The notes beneath the pieces are model-generated. The model saw only the letters and a program-made list of their open reading frames with translations. It searched no databases and was not told the origin of the DNA. From Ryuthela nishihirai (lineage: Eukaryota; Arthropoda; Arachnida; Araneae; Heptathelidae): a stretch of DNA of 64,000 nt. The stretch's first letter is position 1, and every line of letters starts with the position of its first letter. Positions 56,701-59,185 of this stretch are shown here, piece by piece. The stretch lies in assembly GCA_038380435.1 (NCBI GenBank), contig JAWZYU010000028.1:39119095-39183094 (forward strand), in the 5' to 3' direction. A program made the translations under genes and the position numbers.

Positions 56701-58750
56701 GCATACCTTGAAAGTTCTAATGAAGAGGGTTTCAACACATTTGAGTTCAATAAGAAGTTGAACATGATGCAATCTACAATTTTTGGGTAGTGTTTTGGAA
56801 ATGCTATTCTAGCCCTTCAAAGCAAATGATTAAATACCCCCCTTTGATATACCACTAATGTGATCAATACCATCATGCTAATATACGGCAACAAAACAAG
56901 TTGATAATAATAAGTCATGCACCTTATAAATGACCAAGGGATTAATATTCAGATTGCTAAACTAGAAGATTCATTCAGACTGCTAACCAGAAAACTAATC
57001 AGATTGTTAAAGACAGAAGAAATGTGACTTAGTACATCTGATTATATGATAGTAGGGATGTTTCTTATTAATTTGATCAATAATACAGCTTGTTATATTG
57101 ATGAATTGAAAAACTACAATGACATTCATTTAACCCTTTCATTATCATACTGGTCCAAAACATCCTAAACTGCAGGTAGGTGGTAGTGAAGAGGAAGGAG
57201 TAGCATTGATTGGATGAGTCCACTTAAAATCTCAGCTGGTATGGTAGTCAAAGCAGTTGTTATGCTATCAGTGAGTGTAGTTTGAGCCCTGTTTAATTAA
57301 CAACTGCTTTTTCAATGTTATAAATTATCTAAGAAAGATTGCTTATAAATTTATTTGATAAAATCGGATATATATTGAATCTGAATGAAAATTTGTTCCA
57401 AATCCTATTGGAAGATACCAAGCATGCATTTAGAGTGTGAGGAAAGAATTTTCCATTACCCTACATTTGCTCTGATGCAATGAAACTGTTATATTAAAAT
57501 CACTTCTGTTTTGCAGTCAATTAGGCTATTGGAATACAAAACACATGGTTAAGTTGTTTTACCTCTGAGTAGCACTTTTTTGTGCATAATGGGCTAAATG
57601 ACCAGGTCACAAGATAGGTCACTGGATAGCTATTGAGAGATTGCAGCTTCCCATCAAGGTGATTTAGTGTGCACAGGGTATGGTTCTCTCACACACAGGA
57701 CCATACTTAACAACATTCTATCTGACAAACAGAAATCTTTAAAAGTGCAATGGTGTCCCCTATTGATAGACGGCAGGGCACAGAGTTTAGCAGAGATAAA
57801 ATCAAGGCAGGACTCAAACCTAGAAACTGCAGATTAGGAGCCTGGTGAGCTACCCCCCCCCCCCAATAAAATACAGGGGGTCCTAATGAATAACAGTGGG
57901 GTTTCAGAAACCCTTGCCCCAAATATGCAAAAGGCATTGTACTGAATGTTGTACTGGTACATTCCCCTACATGGATGGCCACCAGCAAGATAACACGCAT
58001 TTTTCAAAAGATGTTACAGAAGTTCCTAGTGTAACATTTCATGACAGATGGATTCACAGGGGTGGTCCAATTCTATGGCTACCATGGTTCTAAAAACCCC
58101 ATTATTTTTTGGGTTGGGTTGTTTTACCTTTGAGCGGCACTTTTTTGCACACCATGGGCTAAATGGCCAGGTCACATGAACCCAGAAGGCTCAGAGATGG
58201 TTGGAAAAGGGGATCCACTGGATCAGATGGATGACAGATGGTAGCCTCCCATCAAGGCCATCCAGCATGTTCTTTAACATGCACAGGGTATGGCTCTCCC
58301 ACACATGGGGCCACGGCTTAACGTCCCATCCGACGGACAACAACCTTTCCAAGCTCATCAGTGTCCCCTACTGGCCGTGGGCAGGGCAGGGAATTTTGCG
58401 GAGATAAATCTTAATGCTGACCCAGCAGGGACTTGAACCTGGGAACTACAGATTACGAGCCTGGCACACTACCAACTGAGCCACCCCCACCCCCATTATG
58501 TTTTGGACAACCTGTACATTTGCTATACATTGGTTGCATACCAACTCTTTCAGTATCAGTACTGTTGAGTCATTTATTTATTAGTCTTCATATATTATGC
58601 TATTTTATGCTTTTCAATATTTAAAATACAGCATATATTTCAAAAATTAATAATTCGAAAAGACTCTACTTACCTATTTTCTTCAACTTCTGCCTCTCTT
58701 TCTACTTCTAACAGTGATAGCTGTTTTGAAACAAATGACTCAACAGCCAT
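2598..58750 (-). CDS. IGHMBP2: IGHMBP2/SMUBP-2 helicase, 15 exons, 3' end off window
   Basis: Exons in coding order: 58750-58674, 52467-52307, 48867-48672, 44938-44844, 38785-38616, 35682-35482, 33391-33167, 30425-30328, 24560-24378, 19257-19139, 18204-18110, 14812-14689, 7221-7045, 5468-5261, 2715-2598. All phases match and give 749 uninterrupted residues. Visible motifs: Walker A GPPGTGKT (210-217), Ia APSN (238-241), DEAD-like VIDEC (369-373), GDHLQLPP (395-402), QYRMH (437-441), SVDGFQG (559-565), NVAITRARR (594-602), and the start of R3H (from about 712). The order matches vertebrate IGHMBP2, an ATP-dependent 5'-to-3' RNA/DNA helicase associated with ribosomes and mutated in the human motor neuron disease SMARD1. 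The vertebrate protein has about 990 residues, so the end of R3H and a probable AN1 zinc finger are missing at the left edge. Upf1 and senataxin are relatives, but the N-terminus and R3H fit IGHMBP2. Intact frame plus consistent splicing argues for a working gene. Confidence 0.96.
2880..3167 (+). mobile_element. SINE-1 copy, 5'-truncated
   Basis: Lacks the tRNA head and starts in a C run before cacggtcagtaggg. The body (gatgggacgttaag, gttaaagaacatgctgg, gtgcaaaaaagtgcc) and the terminal aaaacaac...cccaaccc are present. Flanked by target duplications ctgcacagtattta (2866-2879) and ctgcacagcattta (3168-3181). 5' truncation with a 14-bp duplication is the signature of LINE-driven retroposition. 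Confidence 0.9.
3394..3600 (+). repeat. SINE-4-like tRNA-related repeat
   Basis: Contains a T-arm-like box (catgggttcgaatccc, 3,501-3,516) followed by agtcagaataacc...caactaattatttcaagtg. Related copies are near 31,150-31,500, 56,245-56,710 and 59,285-59,400. Upstream it shares tcaccagtggtgatatctattatcaggaat with the 59.3 kb copy. Family limits are not clear. Confidence 0.55.
3601..5260. other. Intron 14, plain AT-rich stretch
   Basis: AT-rich intron sequence with short frames only. I see no repeat ends, RNA gene or coding similarity in it. Confidence 0.6.
5261..5468 (-). CDS. IGHMBP2: IGHMBP2 exon 14, linker
   Basis: Encodes residues 641-709 plus two bases. It is rich in Lys, Asn, Ser and Gln, with no recognisable domain, like the poorly conserved linker between helicase core and R3H domain in other IGHMBP2 proteins. 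Only one of the three minus-strand frames is open, and it is the one required by the phases of exons 13 and 15. Acceptor ttctgtag, donor gttagt. Low sequence conservation makes it a little less certain than its neighbours. Confidence 0.85.
5469..7044. other. Intron 13, no features seen
   Basis: Unremarkable AT-rich intron between the linker exon and exon 13. No transposon ends or conserved frames were recognised. Confidence 0.6.
7045..7221 (-). CDS. IGHMBP2: IGHMBP2 exon 13, motif VI
   Basis: Encodes residues 582-640 plus one base. [20 protein letters not shown] is motif VI, whose arginines act in ATP hydrolysis. It is followed by [23 protein letters not shown], the end of helicase domain 2, and AYQYES. 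Acceptor aattatag, donor gtaagt. Confidence 0.97.
7425..7640 (-). pseudogene. Mariner-type transposase C-terminal remnant
   Basis: The minus strand at about 7,520-7,437 encodes [20 protein letters not shown] then EDYIEK and a stop, matching the end of mariner-family transposases (FY..GI.KL..RW.KCI...GDY.E). Upstream frames are broken. The adjacent part (7,513-7,625) recurs at 9,699-9,805, so both derive from one repeat family. Confidence 0.7.
7690..8160 (+). pseudogene. Penelope-like GIY-YIG endonuclease remnant
   Basis: In one plus-strand frame (with a few stops) the sequence reads [20 protein letters not shown], then about 40 residues on [16 protein letters not shown] and SSWKLLL. This is the pattern of the C-terminal part of the GIY-YIG endonuclease of Penelope-like retroelements (R.KEH..D......ALA..; E...IY......IN.E). 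The reverse transcriptase part is not present. A hammerhead-like motif follows at 8,112-8,150. Confidence 0.55.
8112..8150 (+). ncRNA. Hammerhead-ribozyme-like motif (decayed)
   Basis: TTGAAGA (core CUGANGA with the first base changed) is followed by a stem GCTCC...GGAGC, then CGAAAC and a GTC triplet. Penelope-like elements are known to carry small hammerhead motifs near this position. With one core base altered and stem I not clear, it is probably inactive. Confidence 0.4.
8814..8834. repeat. AC dinucleotide microsatellite
   Basis: About ten uninterrupted AC units within intron 12. Confidence 0.9.
9485..9870. repeat. Mariner-family-related repeat, second copy
   Basis: The segment ttttggtaaaaagcatagtc...gcataagctgtttcatggtcaac...ccaattaagcaaaaattc (9,699-9,785) matches 7,513-7,600 closely. 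The left part (9,485-9,660) has a short open minus-strand frame of unknown origin. Confidence 0.55.
10270..11310 (+). pseudogene. Tc1-like transposase, degenerate
   Basis: Starts [20 protein letters not shown], a Tc1-type N-terminal helix-turn-helix opening, and continues with pieces such as [38 protein letters not shown] and GGVTIWGV. These follow the order of Tc1 transposases (RLQFA..H..W; DES.F......R..VWR; GG.M.WG). Later, caggacaatgccac (about 11,000-11,013) corresponds to the QDNA motif. Several frameshifts and stops make it inactive. Confidence 0.75.
11542..11924 (-). mobile_element. SINE-1 copy, full length
   Basis: Read on the minus strand it begins with the tRNA-derived head (GGTGGCTCAGTCGGTAGCGC, then GGTTCGAGTCCCGG) and ends in the aaaacaacccaaccc tail. 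Target duplications ccatttgtccctgg flank it exactly (11528-11541 and 11925-11938). High CpG content and identical duplications suggest a recent insertion. Confidence 0.95.
11971..12158 (+). mobile_element. SINE-2 copy
   Basis: Head partly deleted (acccatagcacgcttggctattgatc), B-box-like gggttcaagccccgggtaagg, then gctgaggatctgcc...cagacctctgtgg...gcagctgcttgaggggg. Lies 33 bases after the SINE-1 target duplication. Confidence 0.88.
12880..13260 (+). pseudogene. Mariner transposase N-terminal fragment
   Basis: From 13,092 the plus strand reads [20 protein letters not shown] then [12 protein letters not shown], the opening of mariner transposases of the Mos1/SETMAR type (F.Y.F..G..A.EA...I...FG). 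A stop follows within 20 residues and the rest is absent. The preceding 200 bases are unassigned. Confidence 0.72.
13318..13515 (-). mobile_element. SINE-1 remnant, diverged
   Basis: Recognisable order of SINE-1 blocks on the minus strand (ggtcacgaggacc, ctcagaggttg-like, gacccaatggacagct, cccatcag, tgaccaaggccagggtggg), but heavily mutated and without a tRNA head. Confidence 0.65.
13707..13940. repeat. Large near-perfect palindrome
   Basis: The two halves are reverse complements around a centre at 13,826/13,827 (gatgatgtacatcatc). The inner 75 bases per arm are almost identical; homology extends with small gaps to about 115 bases per arm. It could be a foldback element or a product of a replication template switch. 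No coding content. Confidence 0.85.
14411..14636. mobile_element. 226-bp hAT-type MITE near exon 12 donor
   Basis: Ends CAGTGGTTCTCAACC...ATTGAGAATCCCTA are short inverted repeats typical of hAT elements. Flanked by 8-bp duplications gtctagag (14403-14410) and gtttagag (14637-14644). It has no transposase. It lies in intron 12 starting 52 bases from the donor of exon 12. Confidence 0.85.
14689..14812 (-). CDS. IGHMBP2: IGHMBP2 exon 12, motif V
   Basis: Encodes residues 541-581 plus one base. It includes [20 protein letters not shown], the helicase motif V signature of Upf1-like enzymes, and LVRSNSK. Acceptor atattcag, donor gtaaat. A 226-bp hAT-type MITE ends 52 bases downstream of the donor, inside the following intron. 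Confidence 0.97.
17112..17310 (+). mobile_element. SINE-2 copy, older
   Basis: ccatggttgagtagttaatgtgcttggctactg (head), then gctgaggtcctacc...cagaccttctattatggcata...gacaggctcctgtcag...gcagctgct. Several substitutions in both promoter boxes. Confidence 0.85.
18059..18080. repeat. G22 homopolymer beside exon 11 donor
   Basis: Twenty-two consecutive G on the plus strand (C on the transcript). It lies 29 bases downstream of the exon 11 splice donor. Shorter G or C runs occur at 2,882, 15,986, 23,441, 34,363 and 57,848. Confidence 0.95.
18110..18204 (-). CDS. IGHMBP2: IGHMBP2 exon 11
   Basis: Encodes residues 509-540. It reads [13 protein letters not shown] then [15 protein letters not shown], the family's helicase domain 2 segment ending in SPYNLQ. 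Acceptor gccacag, donor gtaagt. A run of 22 G on the plus strand (C on the coding strand) sits 29 bases beyond the donor. Confidence 0.96.
18702..19088 (+). mobile_element. SINE-1 copy, full length, inside intron 10
   Basis: Intact tRNA-like head: A box TGGCTCAGTCGGTAGCGCG, anticodon loop CTCGTAA (anticodon CGT), B box GGTTCGAGTCC. The body and caacccaaccc tail are complete. Target duplication tccttcaaaaaa before and tccttaaaaaa after. It fills almost half of the 0.93-kb intron 10 in antisense to the gene. Confidence 0.95.
19139..19257 (-). CDS. IGHMBP2: IGHMBP2 exon 10
   Basis: Encodes residues 469-508 plus one base. It carries [17 protein letters not shown] followed by an acidic run ([12 protein letters not shown]); the vertebrate protein has [27 protein letters not shown] here. 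Acceptor ttgtgttag, donor gtaagc. A SINE-1 copy ends about 50 bases downstream of the donor. Confidence 0.96.
19258..20200. other. Intron 9, left part, nothing seen
   Basis: AT-rich sequence with no repeat ends or coding similarity recognised up to the mariner remnant that starts near 20.2 kb. Confidence 0.55.
20206..21290 (-). pseudogene. Mariner transposase, near full length, broken
   Basis: Minus-strand pieces in order: [36 protein letters not shown] and a Gly-Gly-Arg, then [20 protein letters not shown], later [20 protein letters not shown] (catalytic DETW), then KKLAGKPF near 20,330. This is the mariner order (helix-turn-helix, ...DETW..., ...K..L.G..F). At least three frameshifts or stops separate the blocks, so it is dead. 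Confidence 0.8.
21480..21880. repeat. Scrambled local duplications and hairpin
   Basis: aatctatggaaataaaatgaaag is followed after 8 bases by its exact reverse complement (21,500-21,553). Shorter pieces of the same sequence recur at 21,776 and 21,835, and again near 22,815-22,870. A 45-base piece copied from the mariner remnant (attcaaacattgtcagcatc..., 20,804) sits at 21,571. A 90-base piece (21,650-21,745) recurs at 23,620-23,712. Confidence 0.8.
21900..22271 (-). mobile_element. SINE-1 copy, full length
   Basis: Complete family body and tRNA head on the minus strand. Flanked by exact target duplications ccattctgag (21890-21899 and 22272-22281). The same target sequence occurs a third time at 22,333, so the insertion hit an already duplicated segment. 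Confidence 0.93.
22282..24260. other. Intron 9, AT-rich with repeat pieces
   Basis: Contains AT-rich repeat pieces shared with 21.6 kb and 50-52 kb (ttcagaattaaatgct...), a G run at about 23,441-23,455 and a short AT repeat near 22,880. No coding similarity seen. Confidence 0.5.
24270..24347 (-). mobile_element. SINE-1 fragment just past exon 9
   Basis: Matches the middle of SINE-1 (gtggctctcctgcacacggg ... ccatccgatggacag ... ctctccaagtccatg) only. It ends about 30 bases from the exon 9 donor. Confidence 0.8.
24378..24560 (-). CDS. IGHMBP2: IGHMBP2 exon 9, QYRMH motif
   Basis: Encodes residues 408-468 plus two bases. It contains [25 protein letters not shown] and [18 protein letters not shown] is helicase motif IV; its Arg contacts the nucleotide. 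Acceptor cattacag, donor gtaagt. Phase 2 in and 2 out joins exon 8 (SDK) and exon 10 (KDLPDV) exactly. The exon is easy to miss because open plus-strand frames overlap it and a SINE fragment begins about 30 bases beyond its donor. Confidence 0.95.
25070..26200. repeat. Degenerate tandem repeat, about 39-bp unit
   Basis: Units of about 39 bases made of two related halves: agttggcaaaattcggagtg and acttggcaaaatcttgggg. The most regular part is 25,255-25,480. Further right, a longer unit (about 110-120 bases) with ttttttctgtaaaattatgg appears. Open minus-strand frames over this region are only translations of the repeat. It lies in intron 8. Confidence 0.88.
26400..27092. other. Intron 8 middle, nothing seen
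   Basis: AT-rich intron sequence between the tandem repeat and the hAT element. It includes a short local repeat of ttatggcaataag near 26,925-26,990. Confidence 0.55.
27093..28730 (-). mobile_element. hAT element with degenerate transposase
   Basis: Ends CAGTGTTGTCCAACTT and (reverse) CAGCACTGTCCAACTAG are inverted repeats. 8-bp duplications aaatagac (27085-27092) and aactagac (28731-28738) flank it. The minus strand encodes hAT pieces: [20 protein letters not shown] (about 28,000-28,070), and [20 protein letters not shown] near 27,530, the C-terminal dimerisation region (ST..CE..FS.....KS..R). It resembles the group that gave rise to GTF2IRD2 and EPM2AIP1-like genes. Broken frames make it inactive. 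Confidence 0.88.
28798..29066 (+). mobile_element. SINE-2 copy with internal expansion
   Basis: Family head and tail as elsewhere, but a ttctctatagtttaaatcca segment is repeated about three times inside (28,938-29,010), making the copy longer than the usual 190 bases. Confidence 0.85.
29213..29487 (-). mobile_element. SINE-1 remnant, diverged
   Basis: Order of SINE-1 blocks retained (gggttgagttattttg, cagctgttgg, tttaacgcgcacagtgtatg, gactctcc, gcaaggccatg) but with many changes and no tRNA head. Confidence 0.7.
29568..29960 (-). mobile_element. SINE-1 copy, full length
   Basis: Whole element on the minus strand with a mutated tRNA head. Flanked by exact 12-bp target duplications tgcaagtcctga (29556-29567 and 29961-29972). 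Confidence 0.92.
30328..30425 (-). CDS. IGHMBP2: IGHMBP2 exon 8, motif III
   Basis: Encodes residues 376-407 plus two bases. [11 protein letters not shown] is highly conserved in the family and follows the DECSQ of exon 7 directly. Motif III reads GDHLQLPP; vertebrate IGHMBP2 has Lys at the Leu position, but this site also varies in relatives such as Upf1. Acceptor tttcag with a long T tract, donor gtatgt. Confidence 0.96.
31130..31500. repeat. SINE-4-like repeats, inverted
   Basis: The right half (from about 31,340) reads cctggcatgcttctgggag...ctcagaacaaccaat...caactaattatttcaagtg, as at 3,480-3,550. The left half (31,190-31,310) matches the 3,395-3,470 segment in reverse complement, including the accatctattatc motif. 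Confidence 0.6.
32038..32395 (+). mobile_element. SINE-1 copy, moderately diverged
   Basis: tRNA head begins gctcagtcggtagcgtgata; the body and the gtaaaacaacccaaac tail are clear. Several small deletions compared with the 18.7 kb copy. Confidence 0.88.
33167..33391 (-). CDS. IGHMBP2: IGHMBP2 exon 7, stalk and DEAD-like box
   Basis: Encodes residues 301-375, phase 0 at both ends. The first 35 residues are strongly charged (Lys/Glu/Arg) and likely helical, matching the 1C stalk. Then come [21 protein letters not shown] and the Walker B segment VAVIDECSQ, whose Asp371-Glu372 would coordinate magnesium and activate water for ATP hydrolysis. Acceptor ctgaatag, donor gtacgt. Confidence 0.97.
33613..33811 (-). 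mobile_element. SINE-2 copy
   Basis: Minus-strand head ccgagtggttagcacgcttggctactgatc and B box gggttcaaacc, with tail gcagctgctcgaggggg. It lies in intron 6 about 220 bases before exon 7 on the transcript. Confidence 0.9.
33812..35481. other. Intron 6, plain
   Basis: AT-rich intron. A G run (34,363-34,374) and a very diverged SINE-1-like trace around 34,780-34,930 are the only items noticed. Confidence 0.5.
35482..35682 (-). CDS. IGHMBP2: IGHMBP2 exon 6, motif Ia
   Basis: Encodes residues 234-300 with phase 0 at both ends. It holds motif Ia ([14 protein letters not shown]) and the family signature LGHPARFLP ... [10 protein letters not shown]. The final residues [16 protein letters not shown] begin the charged helical stalk inserted in helicase domain 1. 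Acceptor tttacag, donor gtgaat. Confidence 0.97.
35927..36285. mobile_element. Foldback element with about 100-bp inverted repeats
   Basis: Left arm (35,927-36,022) and right arm (36,185-36,285) are imperfect reverse complements. The core atgaaaccttgatttgcaaat pairs with atttgcaaatcaaggtttcat. The 160-base centre has no coding similarity. Target duplication not resolved. Confidence 0.8.
36409..37099 (-). mobile_element. Solo LTR, copy 1
   Basis: TGTAACG...GGCATCACA on the plus strand; element sense is probably minus, where it starts TGTGATGCC, has AATAAA and ends CGTTACA. Exact 4-bp target duplication TAGT (36405-36408 and 37100-37103). Homologous over its length to the copy at 42,032-42,809. 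No internal retrotransposon genes, so it arose by LTR-LTR recombination. It is richer in CpG than its surroundings. Confidence 0.9.
37165..37541 (-). mobile_element. SINE-1 copy, diverged
   Basis: gggttgggttgtttcactgctcagg through to the head region (gatttgaacc...taccaactaaactgcccc). Many substitutions; starts about 60 bases right of solo LTR copy 1. Confidence 0.88.
37542..38574. other. Intron 5, plain AT-rich
   Basis: No elements recognised between the SINE-1 copy and the hairpin near the exon 5 donor. Confidence 0.55.
38575..38608. repeat. Perfect 15-bp hairpin next to GC donor
   Basis: Arms AATAGTTCCATATAT (38575-38589) and its exact reverse complement (38594-38608), separated by TTTT. 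In the pre-mRNA the stem starts only a few bases after the GC donor. It could fold and affect U1 access, or be a chance product of local AT-rich duplication: similar gatatagataaaaatag and acttgattt segments are repeated just beyond it. Confidence 0.85.
38614..38615 (-). promoter_or_regulatory. Non-canonical GC splice donor of intron 5
   Basis: The coding strand reads TTCAAG followed by gcaagt. Apart from the C at position +2 the site fits a strong donor, which is usual for GC-AG introns. The acceptor at 35683-35684 is a normal AG. A perfect 15-bp hairpin lies just inside the intron. Confidence 0.85.
38616..38785 (-). CDS. IGHMBP2: IGHMBP2 exon 5, Walker A, GC donor
   Basis: Encodes residues 177-233. 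The Q-motif-like [13 protein letters not shown] is followed by Walker A GPPGTGKT (ATP phosphate binding). The exon ends TTCAAG followed by gcaagt, a GC donor. No GT occurs at a position that would keep the frame into exon 6, and joining here gives [12 protein letters not shown], as expected for the family. Confidence 0.96.
39300..40330 (-). mobile_element. Probable 3' part of a LINE
   Basis: Lies directly downstream (minus strand) of LINE RNase H coding sequence. A segment aacttgtatctggctttcc...gattgtttcaa...tatct is present twice in direct orientation (39,868-39,925 and 40,317-40,375). Frames are closed. Limits are uncertain; assignment rests on position. Confidence 0.45.
40350..41290 (-). 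pseudogene. Non-LTR retrotransposon, RNase H region remnant
   Basis: On the minus strand, in order: [10 protein letters not shown] (RNase H DGS motif), [16 protein letters not shown] (catalytic D), [20 protein letters not shown] (the conserved GH.G....AD..AK), then [17 protein letters not shown] (C-x2-C...H...C zinc-binding motif). This is the C-terminal part of a LINE reverse transcriptase of the Jockey/I/R1-like groups that carry RNase H. Frame changes between blocks mark it as dead. The reverse transcriptase domain itself was not found upstream. Confidence 0.78.
41818..43612 (-). pseudogene. Tc1-like transposase split by a solo LTR
   Basis: On the minus strand the right part (43,612-42,810) ends with IFQ codons and the left part (42,031-41,818) continues with the rest of FQQD and then [13 protein letters not shown] and HLGYD, matching Tc1 FQQDNA...WPAQSPDLNPIEH.WD. 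Removing the LTR and one 4-bp duplication restores the frame across the break. The N-terminal part (43,197-43,601) is open but hard to align. Several other stops show it was decaying. Confidence 0.75.
42032..42809 (+). mobile_element. Solo LTR, copy 2
   Basis: TGTGATGCC...GCGTTACA with exact 4-bp target duplication TCCT (42028-42031 and 42810-42813). Contains AATAAA (about 42,523) and a 22-bp perfect palindrome centred on GCGCATGCGC (42,155-42,176). It matches copy 1 with both ends shared. No internal genes. Confidence 0.92.
43609..44640. repeat. Inverted repeat, about 340-bp arms
   Basis: Left arm about 43,612-43,955, right arm about 44,290-44,636, reverse complements with roughly 90 percent or better identity by eye, around a 330-base centre. 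The arms share gagtcccttcagaa, ttgggtccaaattta and catcttagaaaaat in opposite orientation. Abuts the Tc1-like remnant. caaatgacctcattggtca occurs both at 43,585 and 43,979. Confidence 0.85.
44844..44938 (-). CDS. IGHMBP2: IGHMBP2 exon 4
   Basis: Encodes residues 145-176 plus one base. It includes [22 protein letters not shown], of which [10 protein letters not shown] matches the conserved stretch just before the helicase core. Acceptor ttatag, donor gtaagt. Only 95 bases long and too short to stand out by frame length alone; its place is fixed by phase and by homology. Confidence 0.94.
44939..46078. other. Intron 3 start, little recognised
   Basis: Contains a C run (about 45,344-45,354) and the truncated SINE-2 at 45,717. 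Otherwise AT-rich with no assignable content. Confidence 0.5.
45717..45793 (-). mobile_element. SINE-2 fragment (3' end only)
   Basis: Only the tail half is present: accccctcaagcagctgc, cagaggtctgacaggagc, atatgccacagtagg. 5'-truncated, preceded by an (AAATA)n-like tail. Confidence 0.88.
46079..46668. mobile_element. MITE with ACCA(C/T)ATATTTC inverted ends
   Basis: Left end taccacatatttccacagat and right end (reverse) taccatatatttctgcagat are inverted repeats. Inside each end, tctgtcctataagatgacccc and tctgtcctataagacgaccc also recur. Solo traces of the same end occur at 3,233-3,260 and 17,992-18,040. No transposase. Confidence 0.7.
46442..46491. repeat. 25-bp tandem duplication
   Basis: tttactattacaatgtaatgtatta is present twice in direct succession inside the MITE. 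Confidence 0.9.
46690..47180 (-). pseudogene. Mariner-like transposase C-terminal remnant
   Basis: The minus strand reads [20 protein letters not shown] then VVAYEQ, matching the late part of mariner-type transposases (LF..LK..L.G..F.....V..AV..). Frames are broken on both sides. Confidence 0.55.
48127..48472 (-). mobile_element. SINE-1 copy
   Basis: From aggttgttttacctctgagcagc to the partial tRNA head (gacttgaacctgg...gattacgag); the 5' end of the head is missing. Ends about 200 bases from exon 3. Confidence 0.9.
48672..48867 (-). CDS. IGHMBP2: IGHMBP2 exon 3
   Basis: Encodes residues 80-144 plus two bases. It begins [13 protein letters not shown] and ends [11 protein letters not shown], both matching the beta-barrel (1B) region of the family. 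Acceptor ttttttcag, donor gtaagt; phases 1 in and 2 out agree with the neighbouring exons. Confidence 0.96.
49688..49794. repeat. Three tandem 36-bp units
   Basis: tgatacatcagtagatgtca...aatgtg repeated three times with one or two changes; the last unit is one base shorter. Intron 2. Confidence 0.92.
49890..50025 (+). pseudogene. Tc1-like transposase N-terminal fragment
   Basis: Reads [21 protein letters not shown] then [17 protein letters not shown], the helix-turn-helix opening of Tc1-like transposases (KK.L....R..I..........IA...G.S..TV). One stop lies inside and the remaining transposase is absent. Confidence 0.75.
50160..51760. repeat. Four imperfect copies of an AT-rich repeat
   Basis: The block caactttaga...ttgccaaataacta...cattatataccaaattaa...agcatttaattctg occurs around 50,285, 50,650, 51,240 and 51,590 with spacings of about 360-590 bases. 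Fragments in reverse orientation occur at 21,650 and 23,640. Part of this array (50,246-51,238) starts CCCTTTCCAGG and ends CCTAGGAAGGG between TTAA sites, suggesting a piggyBac-type origin. Confidence 0.65.
51761..52306. other. Intron 2 end, nothing seen
   Basis: AT-rich sequence with a G-rich patch near 52,160-52,220; no recognised element. Confidence 0.55.
52307..52467 (-). CDS. IGHMBP2: IGHMBP2 exon 2
   Basis: Finishes codon 26 (Arg) and encodes residues 27-79, then one base. It contains the conserved stretch [15 protein letters not shown] and [13 protein letters not shown], which corresponds to the start of the beta-barrel domain of the SMUBP-2/Upf1 family. Acceptor tttcag and donor gtattc. 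The acceptor is preceded by a long T/A tract that serves as the polypyrimidine region. Confidence 0.95.
52560..53440. other. Intron 1 left part, plain
   Basis: A short tandem duplication (aaatagaaa...taagactcac, about 52,570-52,625). Otherwise featureless AT-rich sequence. Confidence 0.55.
53470..54380 (+). pseudogene. Tc1-like transposase, degenerate
   Basis: The sequence follows the Tc1 gene order: a segment with caacaaatctttcagatggc, a late block [20 protein letters not shown] then [10 protein letters not shown] (pattern of GG.S..VWG), and ggacaataatgtccatcaaaacagagc, close to the QDN.....R catalytic segment. Stops and frameshifts are frequent. Confidence 0.65.
54671..54858 (+). mobile_element. 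SINE-2 copy, best preserved
   Basis: Head GTCCCATGGCCGAGTGGTTAG (A box) and GGGTTCGAGCCCCGGG (B box) are near-perfect class II tRNA promoter boxes, followed by the 110-base body and a T-rich tail. It has the most intact boxes of the eight copies. Confidence 0.95.
55264..55330. repeat. Repeat shared with 57.19 kb
   Basis: gtgaagaggaaggaatagc...gattggacgagtcca...tcagccagtatggtagt matches 57,187-57,250 in direct orientation. The second copy runs into a tRNA-like stretch (ggtatggtagtcaaagcagttg...gtttgagccc). Confidence 0.7.
55636..56859. repeat. Unit bounded by 24-bp perfect inverted repeats
   Basis: attagtggtatatcaaaggg (first 20 of 24 bases, 55636-55659) and its exact reverse complement (56836-56859) bound a 1.2-kb unit. 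Inside are a SINE-4-like piece and a SINE-1 copy. No transposase; could be a DNA transposon relic. Confidence 0.6.
56325..56671 (-). mobile_element. SINE-1 copy nested in SINE-4-like repeat
   Basis: Body and partial head present. Flanked by aattatatcag (56,314) and aattatttcag (56,673), a probable 11-bp target duplication. The tRNA-like segment gggttcaaatcccactcagaataa lies just before and its usual continuation aattatttcaggt just after. Confidence 0.88.
57551..57862 (-). mobile_element. SINE-1 copy, diverged
   Basis: agttgttttacctctgagtagc through ggactcaaacc...gattaggagcctggtgagctac, ending in a C run (57,848-57,862). Internal deletions compared with full copies. Confidence 0.85.
58113..58490 (-). 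mobile_element. SINE-1 copy, full length
   Basis: Complete element; flanked by 16-bp target duplications ccccattattttttgg (58097-58112) and ccccattatgttttgg (58491-58506), one mismatch. It lies in intron 1 only 168 bases downstream of the exon 1 donor. Confidence 0.94.
58674..58750 (-). CDS. IGHMBP2: IGHMBP2 exon 1, start codon
   Basis: Encodes residues 1-25 plus two bases of codon 26, with donor AG|gtaagt. The protein starts [15 protein letters not shown], close to the vertebrate start in which AVESFVTKQLDLLE follows a short leader, so the ATG at 58750 is chosen. The exon continues 5' to an acceptor (ag at 58788-58787). The 36 bases between are open in frame, but no family member has that extension, so they are treated as 5' UTR. 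Confidence 0.94.
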
Positions 58751-58786
58751 TGTGTGTGGCCTGTTATTCTTCACCTTATGGTGCAG
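58751..58786 (-). other. 5' UTR part of exon 1 after a splice acceptor
   Basis: Reading the minus strand, a pyrimidine-rich tract ending in ttttgtag precedes base 58786, and 36 bases later comes the start codon. This implies at least one untranslated exon further upstream (higher coordinates). That exon is not identifiable from sequence alone. If the acceptor is not used, the transcript would simply start nearby. Confidence 0.6.
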
Positions 58787-59185
58787 CTACAAAAGAGAAA
58801 AACAATAAAATATGGTAAAAATAATCTTTTTTAATCACCGAGGTAAAATATGAGAAAACATACTAAAAATGCTGCAAATAAGAATTTATTGTAAATAAAT
58901 TGTAAATCCAGCAAAATATTCATTACTCTTATGCCATATGACAATTCCTCCTAGAGATAAAATTGTTAAATTGTGAGATTTTAGTTCTATAACTAGAATC
59001 AGTATCTTTCAGTTTAGTAGGTAACAAACTGTTGTGTAACTTGCTCTCCACTCCTTTTAGAGCTAGCCTAGCCTTGCATACATCCTGGGAGGGGGGAGAT
59101 ACAGCTACACCCATCCTACTAGAAATAAACAGTTTCAGAACAGACCACCAGAACAGTAACAGTTTTCTTCAACAAGGCAATATTC

